Below are positions 1-12,092 of a stretch of DNA of 64,000 bases, piece by piece. A program made the translations under genes and the position numbers. This DNA comes from Biscogniauxia marginata (taxonomy: Eukaryota > Ascomycota > Sordariomycetes > Xylariales > Xylariaceae). The stretch spans positions 248,001 through 312,000 of the forward strand of contig MU404098.1 of assembly GCA_022695795.1 (NCBI GenBank). The letters run 5' to 3'. Position 1 is the first letter of the stretch; each line of letters begins with the position of its first letter. A model generated the notes under the pieces. The model was not told the origin of the DNA and searched no databases. It saw nothing but the letters and a program-made list of their open reading frames with translations.

Positions 1-2593
1 ATTAAAACAGTCCTAAAGCAGTTAAAAAATAATAAGAAATAATACCTAGTCGCGTACCTATCCAAAGCACTACATAGTGCTGAACTAAACTATCAGATTT
101 ATAACAAGGAATTATTAGTAGTCATTAAAACACTAAAGGAATAAAAACCATAGCTTAGCGAAACCAAGGAACCTATCGACATTTATTTAAACCACAAGAA
201 CCTTACATAATTCATAATAACACAAACGCTTAACCAAAGACACGAGCGTTAAATGATTTTCCTGTCTAGATTTAATTTCAGAATCCAGCACATCAAGGGA
301 AAGAAAAACATTTAAACAGATCTTCTCAGTAAAAAAGGAGATTATGAATTAAAAATCAATAAAAGAAATATCTAGATATTTAAATAACAAAATAACGGAT
401 TAGTTATATTAACTTACATACAAATTAATATAAAAAACTAAAAATAACGGTTCAAAGAAAATTACAATTAAAAAAAAAAATAATTACAGTCTCAATAAGA
501 ATCCAGCGACGAGCTTCTCTCATACAAAGAAAAGGTATACGTACTAGAACAAATGTAGAACGAATTCGTTAAAGAATTTCACGAATATCCTTTACACGGC
601 CACCAAGGGATTTTCAAAACGGTAAAACGACTTCAAAAGGAATTTAACTTTCCAAAAATACGACAAACAATTAAAAGAATTATAAAGAATTATAACATTT
701 ATAATAAGGCTAAAACATCACGACATAAACCATATAAATTATTATAACCAACCTAGATACCTAACAAAGCATGAAATATAATTGTATAAAACTTCGTAGT
801 GAAACTCCTAGAGTTAAAAGATCTTATAACAAGAGTACATTATAATAGCATATAAGTAATTGTTAACAAACTCACAAAATACGCCTACTTCTTACCATTC
901 AACGAATCAAGTATAGCAGAATAATTAGCTTTTAGCTTCTTAAAAGAGTATATCAATAAACATAAACTACTAAAACGCATTGTTTCAAACAGAAATAAAT
1001 TATTTACGTTAAAGTTTTAAACCAGCTTAATAAAACGAATAGGGATTAAATAGAAGCTATCTATAACGTATTATCCTTAAATAAACGAATAAACAAAAAG
1101 GCTTAACTAAACACTTAAATAATACCTCAAAAGTTATATTAACTAGCAAATAAATAATTAAATAGAATTATTACCCATGGCCCAAGTCGCATACAATACA
1201 TTAATTAACGAAGATATAAAGTTATCACCACACGAAGCGGTATATAATTAAAAAGCAGAAATCTATAAAAAACCGTTTAGACTTATAAAAACACTAAACA
1301 CCATAATAGTAGCTCCTTAAGTAAAAGTATTATTTAAAAAGATTTAAGTAATATAAACAAAGCTACAAAAAGAACTATAGTTTATTTAAAAAAAATAACT
1401 GAATACTATAATAAAAAGAGAATTAAGGGACTAATTCTCAAGAAAGGAAACATGGTTTACTTATTTCGCTAAAGATAAGGCGTAACAATAAAAACGCCTT
1501 AAATTAAAACAAAACGACTTAGTAAAAAACTTAAATTTAAGAAATTAAAACCCTATAAAATTAAAAAAGTTGTTTCGAAGGTTAACTATAAATTCTTGCT
1601 ATTAAAGGGATCCAAAATATATCTTATATTTCATGTTTCGCTTTTAGAACCAGCACCAAAAAACGCCTCGCCGAAAAAATAATTAGAATTTAAGGAGAAT
1701 CTTAATAAGTACGAAGTCGAAAAGATATTAAATTTAAAAAAAGTTAATAATTAATTATAATATTTTGTTAAATAGGAAGGTTACCCACTCGAGGAGAATA
1801 TTTAAAAACCTCTTAAGCATTTAAAGAACTTAACAAATGAAATTAAGGATTTCCACCGCTAAAATCTAGACCGGCTAAGAAGGCTTGAATATCGAGATTT
1901 TAATTTTATTAGGGAGAATTAAGGAAGGAAGAAGAATAGGCCTTAGAAGTAAATAAGTTTTACGAAGATTTAAATTAACGCTATAATCCCTTTATATATT
2001 GCGATTCTTTAATAAGACGTTTCTGTTCTTCTTCCTCGCGCTCGACGCGCTCTAGTTCCTCGATAGAATTAAAACCTTAAATAATTATTTTTTATAACTT
2101 TCTAAATCATAAGCTTTTTTATGTTTAGAGACGACGCGCTTTATTTATAGCTATTACCGCCTTGCCTATAGCCTCTTTAGTTACGGTATTTACCTTTTCT
2201 AGGTCCGCTTTAACCTTTTAAAACTACTCGGCAATTTTAGCTATACTTTTACGCGAAATACTAAAAACGTTATAACGAGTACGGTTTAAACAAATATACT
2301 TTAAACAGCGGTCCGAATCTTTGGAAGCCATATACTCCTTTCCAGAATTTTCATAATAAGAACAAGCTATTTCCTTTTTCCCGTTTAAAGCGACCAACCT
2401 TAAAAAAGCAGCCTTGTTTTCTACTATTTTTTCGGTACGTCGCGAAGTATTAAAAGTTTCTTTTCGGGTTTTAATTATACGGTGGAATATAATAAAAGAA
2501 ATAAAGCTAAAAAACCTAAAGAAAGCAGCAAATAAGACTTTTTTAAATCCTCTTTTTATCTTTAAAACAAAAATCCTCGGAGGGGAAAAATAA
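1..2593 (+). mobile_element. Decayed Ty3/Gypsy chromovirus, pol 3' half (RNase H, integrase, chromodomain), cut by window start
   Basis: The three frames of the + strand give pol order with many stops. An RNase H segment (AYLSKALHSAELNY, then NKELLVVI) lies at ~50-145. An integrase zinc region (EFHEYPLHGHQG) follows at ~570-620, and the catalytic core at ~790-1,250. Its second catalytic Asp reads Asn (SNRNKLFT at ~990). The C-terminal HVSLLEP-like segment is at ~1,630 and the chromodomain (YFVK.EGYP.EEN) at ~1,760-1,860. Glutamine codons have become TAA/TAG and Asp has become Asn, as expected from C-to-T changes on both strands. The 3' LTR follows at 2,594, preceded by a purine-rich tract at ~2,577-2,591. 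The 5' half lies outside the window. It cannot be active. Confidence 0.9.
1985..2490 (-). pseudogene. Antisense cysteine-pattern ORF in the 3' region of a Gypsy element (copy 1, RIP-decayed)
   Basis: Read on the minus strand from a mutated start (ATA at 2,490), one frame gives a basic N-terminus. It is followed by CSYYENSGKEYMASKDSDRC and then LKYI, with few stops. Comparison with the other copies shows that several Tyr and Lys positions were Cys or Glu before G-to-A change, so the ancestor had C-x2-C-x6-C-x6-C-x2-C. The end near 1,985 is rich in Glu/Arg/Ser codons. It lies wholly between the chromodomain end and the LTR and runs opposite to pol. Small Cys-rich proteins of this look are common among fungal predicted proteins, but I cannot name a function. 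Metal or nucleic acid binding is only inferred from the pattern. Confidence 0.55.
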
Positions 2594-3007
2594 TATTACG
2601 GATCTCGTATTCCCCCCCCTTTACGTGCAAGTCACGTAAGCAAAATATAAATCAATAAATCATAAGTAAATAAAAGTCGATTCACTAATTCAAAGTAAAT
2701 TAATAAATCATGGGTAAACAAAAAGCGATTCACTAATTTAACGAGTTTATATAAAGGAAGAACGAGTATAAATAAATTGGGGTTTCCTTATATATCTAGT
2801 TATTTATTCTCGTTCTTTAGCTATTAATCTAAGACTATAATCACTCTTTAATACTATAGTAAGAGTACCTTGAAACCTCTTTAACGAACATAACATTGTA
2901 AACCCTTGAACCAATCTCAACCTACTGTTACCTTCAAATCAAGAAAACCCAGTACGTACTCACCTGTGAAGTCAGCTGACTAGGAATACACAAGGAGGTT
3001 CGTCACA
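2594..3007 (+). repeat. LTR (414 bp), alpha U3 subfamily, 3' LTR of the element at 1-2,593
   Basis: It begins TATTACGG (RIP form of TGTTACGG) and ends TTCGTCACA. It follows a purine tract and shares its second half with every other Gypsy LTR here: TATAAATAAATTGGGG, then the ACTATAATCACTCTTTAATA stretch, then GTCAGCTGACTAGGAA. Its first half, with repeated AATCA and AAGCGATTCA units, matches 4,273-4,681 and 60,892-61,300. It is relatively well preserved near its end. Confidence 0.85.
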
Positions 3008-4272
3008 AAAAGATTTAGGCAGTATAACAACGGCTATAAAAAGAATTATAGTTCATTTAAGATAGAATGACAAAGTATTATAATGAAAAAAGAATTAAAG
3101 GATTAATTCTTAAGAAAAAAGATATGGTTTACTTGCTCCGTTAATAACAAGACATAATATTAAAAACACCTTAAATTAAAACAAAGCGACTTAATAAAAA
3201 ACTTAAATTTAAGAAATTAAGACTATATAAAATTAAAAAAGTTATTTCGAAAATTAATTACAAGTTAGCACTATTAAAAAGATTTAAAATATATCTTATA
3301 TTTTATGTTTCGTTTTTAAAACTAGCACTAAATAACGTTATACTAAAAAATCAATTAAAATTTAAAAAAAACCTTAATAAGTACGAAATAAAAAAGATAT
3401 TAAATTTAAAATAAATCGAAGGTTAATTATAGTATTTTATCAAATAAAAAGGCTACCCATTAAAAAAAAACACTTAAAAATTACTTAAGTATTTAAAGAA
3501 CTTAACAAATAAAATTAAGGATTTTTATCGCTAAAATTTAAACCGGCTAAGAAAGTTTAGATATCGAAGTCTTAATTTTACTAGGAACGATTAAGGAAAA
3601 AAAAAGGGTAAGCCTTAAAAACAAGTAAACCTTACGAAGATTTAAATTAACGTTGCGATCCCTTTATACGTTGCGATTTTTTAGTAAGACGTTTTTGTTT
3701 TTTTTCTTCGCGTTTAATGCGTTCTAATTCCTTGAGGGAATTAAGATCCCGAGTAACCATTTTATGTAATTTACTCGATTATAATTAATGTTCGATACGT
3801 AAACGGCGTGTGTAATTTATTTTTTTCTTAGTAATTAATTATATAACTTAATAATAAAACTCTGTCGCTTTTAACTTAACCTTAACTTTTTAAAACTATT
3901 TTAAAATTTTAATTACATCTTTACATGTAATTCTAAATACGTTATAACAAGTTTGGTTTAACTAAATACACTTAATATAACAGTTGAAATTATTAAAAGC
4001 CATATACTCCTTTTTAGAACGTTCATAGTAAAAATAAGCCATCTCTTTTTTTCCGTTTAAAGAAATAGCTTTTAAGAGAATAACCTTATTTTCTATTTAT
4101 TTCTCGACACGCCGTAAGTAATTAAAGACTTTTTTTCGAGCTTTAGTTATATAATAAGACATTATAAAAGAAAAAAAAATAAAACAACCTAAAAAAAGCA
4201 ACAAATAAGAAAAAAAGATAGTAAGGCCCTCTTTTTATCTTTAAAACAAAGATCCTCGAAAAGGAAAAATAA
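3008..4272 (+). mobile_element. Truncated Gypsy internal region: integrase C-terminus, chromodomain and 3' region only
   Basis: The segment starts directly at the preceding LTR end with AAAAGATTTAGGCAGTATAA, which matches ~1,337 of the first element. It runs in parallel with that copy through the HVS-like segment (~3,305), the chromodomain (~3,425-3,560) and the 3' untranslated region. Gag, protease, reverse transcriptase and most of integrase are absent. With LTRs at both ends it reads as a large internal deletion or as unequal recombination in a tandem LTR-pol-LTR array. It is heavily RIP-mutated. Confidence 0.8.
3650..4162 (-). pseudogene. Antisense cysteine-pattern ORF (copy 2)
   Basis: It starts at an intact ATG (4,162 on the minus strand; ATG TCT TAT) and ends near 3,650. 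The frame reads MAYFYYERSKKEYMAF, then CYIKCI, LNQTCYNVF and a charged coiled-coil-like end (LKELERIKREEK). The Tyr residues at the first two motif positions fit TGT/TGC-to-TAT/TAC change, while three later Cys remain. It occupies the same place as copy 1, between chromodomain and LTR and opposite to pol. There are several in-frame stops, mostly at former CAA/CAG/CGA codons, so it is not functional. Confidence 0.55.
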
Positions 4273-4681
4273 TATTATAAACCCCAAAATGAAACTACGT
4301 ATTAGTCACGTGGTTTAACGAGAAAATTAATAAATCGCTCCCCTTAGTAAAGCGATTTAATAATTTAGTAACTTAATAAATCGCTCCTCTTAGCAAAGCA
4401 ATTTAACGACTCATTTATTTTAAGAAAAAAAGAAATAAGTATAAATAAATTAAAATTTCCTTGTATATCTAGTTATTCATTCTAATTCCTTAACTATTAA
4501 TCTAAAACTATAGTTACTCTTTAATATTATAATAAGAGTACCTTAAAACCTCTTTAACGAACATAACATTTTAAATTAATTAAACCAATCTTAACTTATT
4601 ATTACCTTTAAATCAAGAAAACCTAGTACGTACTTACTTGTGAAGTCAGCTGACTAGGAACACATAAGGAGGTTCGTCACA
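4273..4681 (+). repeat. LTR (409 bp), alpha subfamily
   Basis: It begins TATTATAAACC and ends TTCGTCACA, and has the same length and layout as 60,892-61,300, including AAATCGCTCC and CACGTGGT. It closes the truncated copy at 3,008-4,272. To its right the sequence passes straight into a minus-oriented gag-protease fragment at TTATATACTTAATAAACG. This suggests that the LTR-bearing element inserted into that fragment. Confidence 0.85.
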
Positions 4682-6382
4682 TTATATACTTAATAAACGT
4701 CGTTAATATAAAAGTTTTAATGTAACGATACGTGTTTTTTTGAGTTTTAATAGACATCGCAACTATTATTTATATAAAACCTCTAATTTAGGTTGTTATA
4801 TTGGTTTCTTCTTTAATGGGTTTTACATTTATCGTCTTTATAATGGCTTTAATGTAGCTTATTATAGTTTAACTTAATTCCTAAGTCGTATTCTAGTTTA
4901 TAGTTATTATATTTGTATGGTAATTCGTTTTCGTTATATCCTTATTTAACTTATTTTAGTGTAAAATATCTTAGGTATAAGTAGTCGTTTTTTAAATAGT
5001 CTTTATAATTAACTTAATAATATTTATAAATTTCTTTTATAAGGACTTCTTCGTTTTTCTTTATTTTAATAGTGGTAATAGTAAATACTTAGTTTACTTC
5101 TTTATTATTTTCGAAATAAATTCTCGCTTTAAAAGTTCTTTTCTCAAGTTAAAGAATCCCTTTTATTTTTGGTTCTTGTTTCTTTGGATTTCGGCACTTG
5201 TTTTTATAATGTCCTTTCTTTTTATAATTAAAACACTTAATAGTTAATTTGTCTCGTTTCTTTTATTCCTTTTAAGTAGCATTAATTTTAATGAGGTTTG
5301 ATTTAGTTTTAGTGCTTTTCCTAGTTCTGGCACCGCTTTTATAGTTTCCTCTTTTTAGTTAATCGCTATTTCTTTGTTGTACCGTTTTTTTCTTTTTAAG
5401 GTACTGTTTAAAGTTTTTGTTATTAATAGTAATTACCATTATAACGTAGTTATTAAACTTTCCTAGGTTTTTTTCTTTATATAGGTTTATTTTATATAGC
5501 TTATTCTTTATATGGTTTTTTAGTCTTTAATAAAATAAGTAGTATAGGCTTTTAATAGGTAATTATAACTAGTTCGTAAGTTTTTTAAACTTAATAGCGT
5601 AATTTAAAGCCTTTTTATTTTGTCGTAGTTTATAAAATCGAGCTTCGGCTTATTACTTAAGAATTAAATTATTAAACATAAACTTAAGTTGTTTTTTAAA
5701 CTCCTTATAATCTTTAAAGACTTTCTTTATATTTTTTTAAGCGTTTAATCCGTTTTTTAAATGATTTTTTAACACTAGTTAAAACCAGGTTAAAGCAGTT
5801 CCAGCGAGAAGTTAAAATATCGTGAAAACCCTTTATTCCTTAATAGTAATTGTTTTATAATAAAATCGTAAGTAAGTTCCGGCTTAAATTAAAAATCCTT
5901 TTAAATCGCTTAACCTATTATATTTACTAAGTATAATTAGTTTAAAACCCTTTATATCGGGGTTTGTTATATTATTTTCGTCGTTTAAATTGTTAGGGTC
6001 GCTATCGTTTAAAGGAGGTTTTAGTTATTTATTTTTAGGAGGTAAGGGTTATTTTGCTTATTTGTTTTCTTTTTTAGGTGTTTTTTCCTTCTCCTCTTTT
6101 TCTTCTTTAAATGCTTTTTCTTGTTAAGCTTTTAAGGTATCTTTTTATAACTCTTCTTTAGTTGTAATTGTAATTAATTCTTATGTTAGTTCTTTTAAAC
6201 CTTTTTATTATACCATAAAAAAATATAAAACTTTTATTTAAAAGCTTATTAATTATTATTTTTTTACTTATTTCTTTTCTTGTTATTCTTTAGTTTTAAA
6301 GGGTATGCTTCTTTTAGGGTTGTTTAACCGAAAGTCCCTCCTTTTAAACCAATATTAAGCACTAATTAAGGAGCTATTAAAA
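4682..6382 (-). mobile_element. Gypsy gag to protease region, minus strand, truncated on its pol side
   Basis: The reverse complement, read from 6,382 leftwards, gives the leader, the gag start (ATG CCC CTT AAA context near 6,304), an acidic Lys/Glu-rich stretch (~6,010-6,110), the gag body and a zinc-knuckle region (~5,210-5,260). It stops near the protease boundary at 4,682, where the LTR of another element abuts. The rest of its pol must lie left of the window if the LTR-bearing element inserted here. Stops are frequent. Confidence 0.75.
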
Positions 6383-6807
6383 TGTAACGAACCTCTTTAT
6401 ATGTTCTTAGTTAACTAACTTCACAAGTAAACACGTATTAAGTTTTCTTGTTTTAAAAGTAATAATAAGTTGAGATTAATTCGATTAATTTATAATGTTA
6501 TGTTCGTTAAAGAGGTTTTAAGGTATTCTTATTATAATATTAAAAAGGGATTATAGTTTTAGATTAATAGTTAAGGAACTAAAAAGAGTGACTAAATATA
6601 TAAGGAGATTTTAACTTACTTATATAAATGTCCTTTAAGACTATATCTAGCGCACCTCCTAGCTCTTCGTATTATTTGTTAACCTCGATAGATAATATAT
6701 GTGTTCTCTCTTAATTATCTCTTCACGGCAATAAATAATAGGGATAAAGGTCACGTAATTAACACGTGATAACGTCTAAAAACAAAATTAATTTTTGATT
6801 CGTAATA
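6383..6807 (-). repeat. LTR (about 425 bp), minus orientation, 5' LTR of the fragment at 4,682-6,382
   Basis: On the + strand it starts TGTAACGAACCTC and ends GATTCGTAATA, the RIP form of GGTTCGTAACA. The R/U5 half matches the other LTRs (ACTAACTTCACAAGTAA, then AGAGGTTTTAAGGTATTC). The U3 half (6,600-6,790) has its own sequence with CACGTAATTAACACGTGATA. The outer end is judged from that single motif and may be off by a few bases. Confidence 0.7.
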
Positions 6808-6852
6808 GCTTTATATAAGCCTTATTATTTTATAATGAATATAATAACGATG

Positions 6853-6925
6853 TTATAACGGTGCTTTATAACTGTTACGCTAATAACTTAAAAGGTCAGC
6901 GATTTCACTTATAAAAGTGAAATCC
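6853..6925 (+). mobile_element. One arm of a small inverted-repeat (MITE-like) element
   Basis: The stretch from TTATAACGGTGCTTTATAAC through GGTCAGCGATTTCACTTATA to AAGTGAAAT matches the terminal inverted repeat of the element at 39,488-40,068. Downstream, TTTTAATCTTGTTATATATA and CTAGCCACC also recur, at ~40,092-40,125 and inside 39,488-39,635. I do not see a clear opposite arm nearby, so this is either a truncated copy or an element whose second arm is too mutated to see. Confidence 0.55.
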
Positions 6926-8482
6926 AAGGTTTTAATCTTGTTATATATAGTAGTTAACCTAGCCACCTTGTAACTAGTTAGCCCTTTATTATTATTATAT
7001 TAAGCAAAAAAGGCGTAAACCCTTTTAAATAATCTCTTTAAAGGTATAAAACGTAACTAGTTATAAGTTACAAATATTTAAAGCTATATATAATATATAA
7101 AGTTATACTTTGTTTTAAAGGCTTAATATTTTTTAATTAATAGTCGTTATTTATTAGTTTTATTAATTTATTATTATTATTAAAAAAATAAAATATCCTT
7201 TTTTCCCTTTTATAATTATCGTGAATTTTAATAAGTTTTATTTTAAGTTTTTTAAGGTTTATTATTAATATAAATATAGATTTAAATTCTATATTTATAT
7301 TAACGTATTATATAAGCGAGTAAATAAAACAAGCTCGCGGACGAAATTTTATAGTTATTATATTTTTAATTATTAAAAATCATTTACGTCGCATCGAAAT
7401 TAATTAATAATTATTATTATTTAAACCGTTTTATTTAGCTTTATACTTTAAAAACTAAATACCTTTTTTATATTAAATATTCGGGTTTTTAAAGCGTAAT
7501 TTATATTATTTAATTAAGGATTAATATATTTATTATTATTATTAAAACGCGTAAAATTAAATTTTTTTTTTTTTTAGATTTTTTAAATTAATTAATTTAA
7601 TTTAATAACCGAAAATATTGTTTAAAACTTAAATTAATCGTATTATTACTTATAAATATTATTATTTAAATATTAATTTTTATTAGTTATTAAAAATTTA
7701 TAATATTTTTAATATTATATTATAACGATAATTTAAAAATATATTTACGCGATTAATTATTATATTAAATTTTTAAAAACTTATATTTTATAAAAAAGTT
7801 ATAATTATTTAACATATTATTAACTTAAATAATTAATTATTTTTTTCTCGTTTTTATTATATTATTAAAATAATAAATATTTTATTACGTAATTACGACG
7901 CGAGACGCGTCGCATAAAACTAAGCTTTTAATTTTATATAATAATAAAAAACTTTTTAAACGCGTTTAAATAAATAAATCGATTATTAAAAAAGCTTTTT
8001 ACAAAGATTTAAATATATATTAAAAATAATATAAATTAATATGTAATATAATTACGAAATATAATATTTAAAAAGAAAATATATATAATTTTAACGAAAT
8101 AAAATTTGTAATTAAAATAATTATTAAAATAAATATAATAATAATAAATATAAAACGACGTAAATAGTTATAATAAGTTTAATAAAATAATCGAGAATAA
8201 ATTATACTTATTTAAATTATAAGTATTATTAAATATTTCGTTTCGTAATATCATGATAATTTATTATTATTAAAAAGTAAAATTATAATGTTAAATAATA
8301 ATTAAATTATAAATAAACTTAATATAGATTTTATAAAGTATTTTTATAAATATATAAAAAAATAAATAAAAAGAATTATATGCTTTTTAATTTTAAATAA
8401 TTATAAGAATTATTTATAAAGTTTAATAAATAATTATTTCGAATATATAAATTAATTTTTTTAATTTAAAAAAGTTATTATT
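6926..8482. other. Very AT-rich gene-free stretch
   Basis: No frame longer than a few dozen codons and no retroelement motif can be read here. Remaining C bases lie mostly in CpG (for example CGACGCGAGACGCGTCG at 7,896-7,912, a palindrome with 7-bp arms). That is what strong CpA-directed RIP leaves behind. A segment at ~7,457-7,505 (AAATACCTTTTTTATATTAA, then AACGCGTAAT-like) recurs at 61,301-61,350. This is therefore an old repeat of unknown type rather than unique DNA. Confidence 0.6.
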
Positions 8483-8953
8483 TATTGCAAACCTAACCTG
8501 TTAAAGGGGTTTCTTATAAGGGTATTAAAACACGGACCATGGGGATGTTAACAAGATGGAGGATTTGGATGTAATATCACGTGACGTGGATTAAAATGAA
8601 TAAAGTGATTTAAACGTATCTATTTAATAATATAAGATGGATCATTATGAATAAGGTGATTTAAAGGTATTTAATATATTAAAATAAAAGGAATATATAA
8701 AGGGAGAATGAGTATAAAAAGGATGGAGTTTTTTTTATATTTAGTCATTTTTTTTAGTTTTTTAGTTATTAATTTAAGATTATAATTATTTTTTAATATT
8801 ATAATAAGAGTACCTTAAAATTTCTTTAACAAATAAAATATTATAAATCTTTTAAATTAACCTCGATTTATTATTACCTTTAAAATAAGAAAACCTAATA
8901 TGTATTTACTTATAAAGTTAATTAACTAAAAATATATAAAGAGATTCGTTATA
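8483..8953 (+). repeat. LTR (471 bp), beta U3 subfamily, 5' LTR of Gypsy element B
   Basis: It begins TATTGCAAACCTAACCTG and ends ATTCGTTATA, followed by the conserved leader TTTTAATAGC. The U3 contains GTTAAAGGGGTTTCTTATAA and CACGTGACGTGG. It matches 15,706-16,087 (3' partner), 53,727-54,188 and the minus-oriented 11,686-12,092. The partner at 15,706 agrees over most of its length apart from C/T and G/A differences. Confidence 0.85.
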
Positions 8954-11685
8954 TTTTAATAGCTTTTTAATTAGTGCTTAATATTAATTTAAAAAAAGGG
9001 ATTCTTAATTAAACCGTTTTAGGATAAATATGCCTCTTAAAACTAAAAAGTAATAAAAAATAAATAAAAAAATAAATAAAAAAATAAAAAAATAAAAAAG
9101 AATAATAATTAATAAGTTATTAAACGAAAACTTTAGATTTTTTTATAATATAATAAAAGGGTTTAAAAGAACTAATATAAGAATTAATTATAGTTATAAT
9201 TAAAAAAAAGCCTTAAAAATATACCTTTAAAGTTTAATAAAAAGAATTATTTAAAGAAGAAAAAGAAAAGGAGGAAAAAGCACTTAAAAAGAATAAATAA
9301 GTAAAATAACCTTTACTTTTTAAAAATAAATAAATAAAACTATTTTTAAATGATAACGACTTTAATAGCTTAAACGACGAAAATAATATAATGACTCTCG
9401 ATATAAAAGGTTTTAAATTAATTATATTTAATAAGTATAATAAGTCGAGTGATTTAAAGGGATTTTTAATTTAAGCTAGAACTTATTTACGGTTTTATTA
9501 CGGAATAATTACTATTAAGGAATAAAAGGTTTTTATAGTATTTTAACTTCTCGTTAAAACTATTTTAATTTAGGTTTAATTTATATTAAAAGATTACTTA
9601 GATAATGAATAAAACGCTAAAAATATATAAAGAAAGTTTTTAAAAACTATAAAGAGTTTAAAAACTTATAAATTAGTTATAATTATTTGTTTTATTAAGA
9701 ATTAAAGGATTATATAAAAAATAAATTTATATAAAAAAGGGAACTTAAAAAAGTTTAATAATTACATTATAATAGCAATTATTATTAATAACGAAAACTT
9801 TAAACGGTATTTTTAAAGAAAAAGACAATATAACGAAAAAACGGCGATTAATAAAAAAAAGAAATCATAAAAATGGTGCCGAAATAAGGAAAAGTATTAG
9901 AATTAAGTTAAACCTTATTAAAATTAACACTGCTTAAAAGGAGTAAAAAACGCAAGATAAGTTAACTATTAAGTATTTTAATTATAAGAAAAAAAGATAT
10001 TATAAAAACGAATATCGAAATCTTAAGAAATAAAAACTAAAAATAAGAGAGATTTTTTAACTTAAGAAAAAAACCTTCGAAGTAAGGATTTATTTTAAAA
10101 ATAATAAGGAGGTAAATTAAGTGTTTATTATTACTATTATTAAGGTAGAAAAAAACGAGGGAATCTTTATAAAGGAAAGTTATAATGCTTATTAAAATTA
10201 TAATTATAAATATTATTAGGTTAGCTTTTAAGACTATTTAAAGTATAGTTATTTATACTTAAGGTATTTCACGTTAAAATAAACTAAATAAAAATGTAAT
10301 AAAAGCGAATTATTATACGAGTATAATACTTATAAGTTAAAATACGACTTAAAAATTAAGTTAGATTATAATGAATTATATTAAAGTCATTATAATAACG
10401 ATAAATGCGAAACATATTAAAAAAGAAGTAAATATAATAATTTATATTAGAAGTTTTATACGAATAATAGTTACGATGTTTATTAAAGCCTAAATAATAC
10501 TAATTAACTTAATAAATTATTAAACGAAAAACTTAAATTAAAACTAAAAAGGGTTAAATAACCAAAAAACGAAACATTTTAATTTAGTAAGGATGGAATA
10601 ATAAAGTTATAAAAAGAATATATATTATTATATTAAAGTTTTTATATTAACGACGTTTATTAAATATATAAAAGCTTTAAAGATAAAGTTGGTTATTATT
10701 TTTAAGAACTAAAAAGCGATAATATAAAAGAAAATAAATATATTTATAATAGCATCTTATAATAATTATATTATTTTAAAGTATATTATTTTCATTTAAA
10801 TTCCGAAAAAAGCTACGAAGTAATTATTAAGGGTTATATATATTATATTTTAATATTATGCGATATATATGATTTATTTGAAGCGGGTTTTAAAGAAAAC
10901 GAGGTTAAGGAAAAATTATAGGAATTATAAAAAAGATTATATTTTTTATGTTAATTTAAAAAACAAGTTAAGTATAATATTAATTTATTCGGTTTTATAA
11001 AAAAGTATTTAATAAAATAATAAGTAAAAATATATATAATTAAATTAATAAAAAAATAAATTTAAGTTATAAAAAGGCCCTCGAAAAAAAATTAAAGTTT
11101 TAATATATAAAATTTTATATAAAAAATAAACTTTTTACTTTTTATTACTTAAAAAGTAATTAAAAAGACTATTTAAATAACGATTATTAAAAACACGTTT
11201 TTATAAAAACCTAAAAATAAAAAAACATTAAAGCCGTAATAATTTAAAAAAACCTAAAAAAAAGGGGACATGGAAAACTAAAAAACGGTAAAGGCTTTTA
11301 TTAATAAAGCAGCGAAAAGCTATAAATAATAAGTCTTTATATAAAGTTTAATTAAAACTTAATAATATCATTATAATTAAAGTTAAGTATAATAAAAAAG
11401 AATATAAAGCCTTTATAAACTTAAAAATAAATAAAAACTATGTTTTAATTAAAATAACTTAAAAAAATAATACATTATAAGTATATAAATAAAGTTTATA
11501 TAAATTATAAAACTTTAAAAAAATTTAATTATAAAAATAACAAAATATTAAAAGAAATAATTCCTTTTTTAGTAACTATTTAAAAATATTTTAAATAAAT
11601 CATTTTTAATATTATATATATATTAAGTCACGATATAATCTTAAGAATAAATTAACTTAAAAAAAGTAATTTACAAATAAATTTC

Positions 11686-12092
11686 TATAACGAACCTCCT
11701 TATATATTCCTAGTTAGTTAACTTCACAAGTAAGTACATACTAGGTTTTTTTAATTTAAAGGTACTTTTATTATAATATTAAAAAGTAATTATAATTTTA
11801 GATTAATAACTAAAGAACTAGAATAAATAACTAGATATAAAGGAAATTTTATTCTTTTTATATTCATTCTCCTTTATATACGTTTTTTCCGTTTAGTATG
11901 TTAAATATCAAAAGAATTAAACTTAATTAAATGAATACCTTTAATTCTTTAGACTTAATTAGATAAATACCTTTGATTGCGTCACGTGATGTTACATCAC
12001 ATTACAAAGGAGGGGACCACTGGTTCGTCTAGTCTTGGTCCGTGCCCGACTACCCCTGTTGGAAATCCTTCCAACATAGTTGGTTCGTAACA
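11686..12092 (-). repeat. Solo LTR (407 bp) inserted in element B, 5-bp target duplication ATTTC
   Basis: ATTTC at 11,681-11,685 and again at 12,093-12,097 brackets an LTR reading TATAACGAACCTCC...GGTTCGTAACA on the + strand, which is the minus orientation. Removing the LTR and one ATTTC restores the element B sequence (AAATAAATTTCGAGATAAAC), which matches the element at 54,189-60,891. The U3 half (11,960-12,092) is much less RIP-mutated than its surroundings, with GGGGACCACTGG and a CACGTGATG box. It arose by insertion followed by LTR-LTR recombination. Confidence 0.93.
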
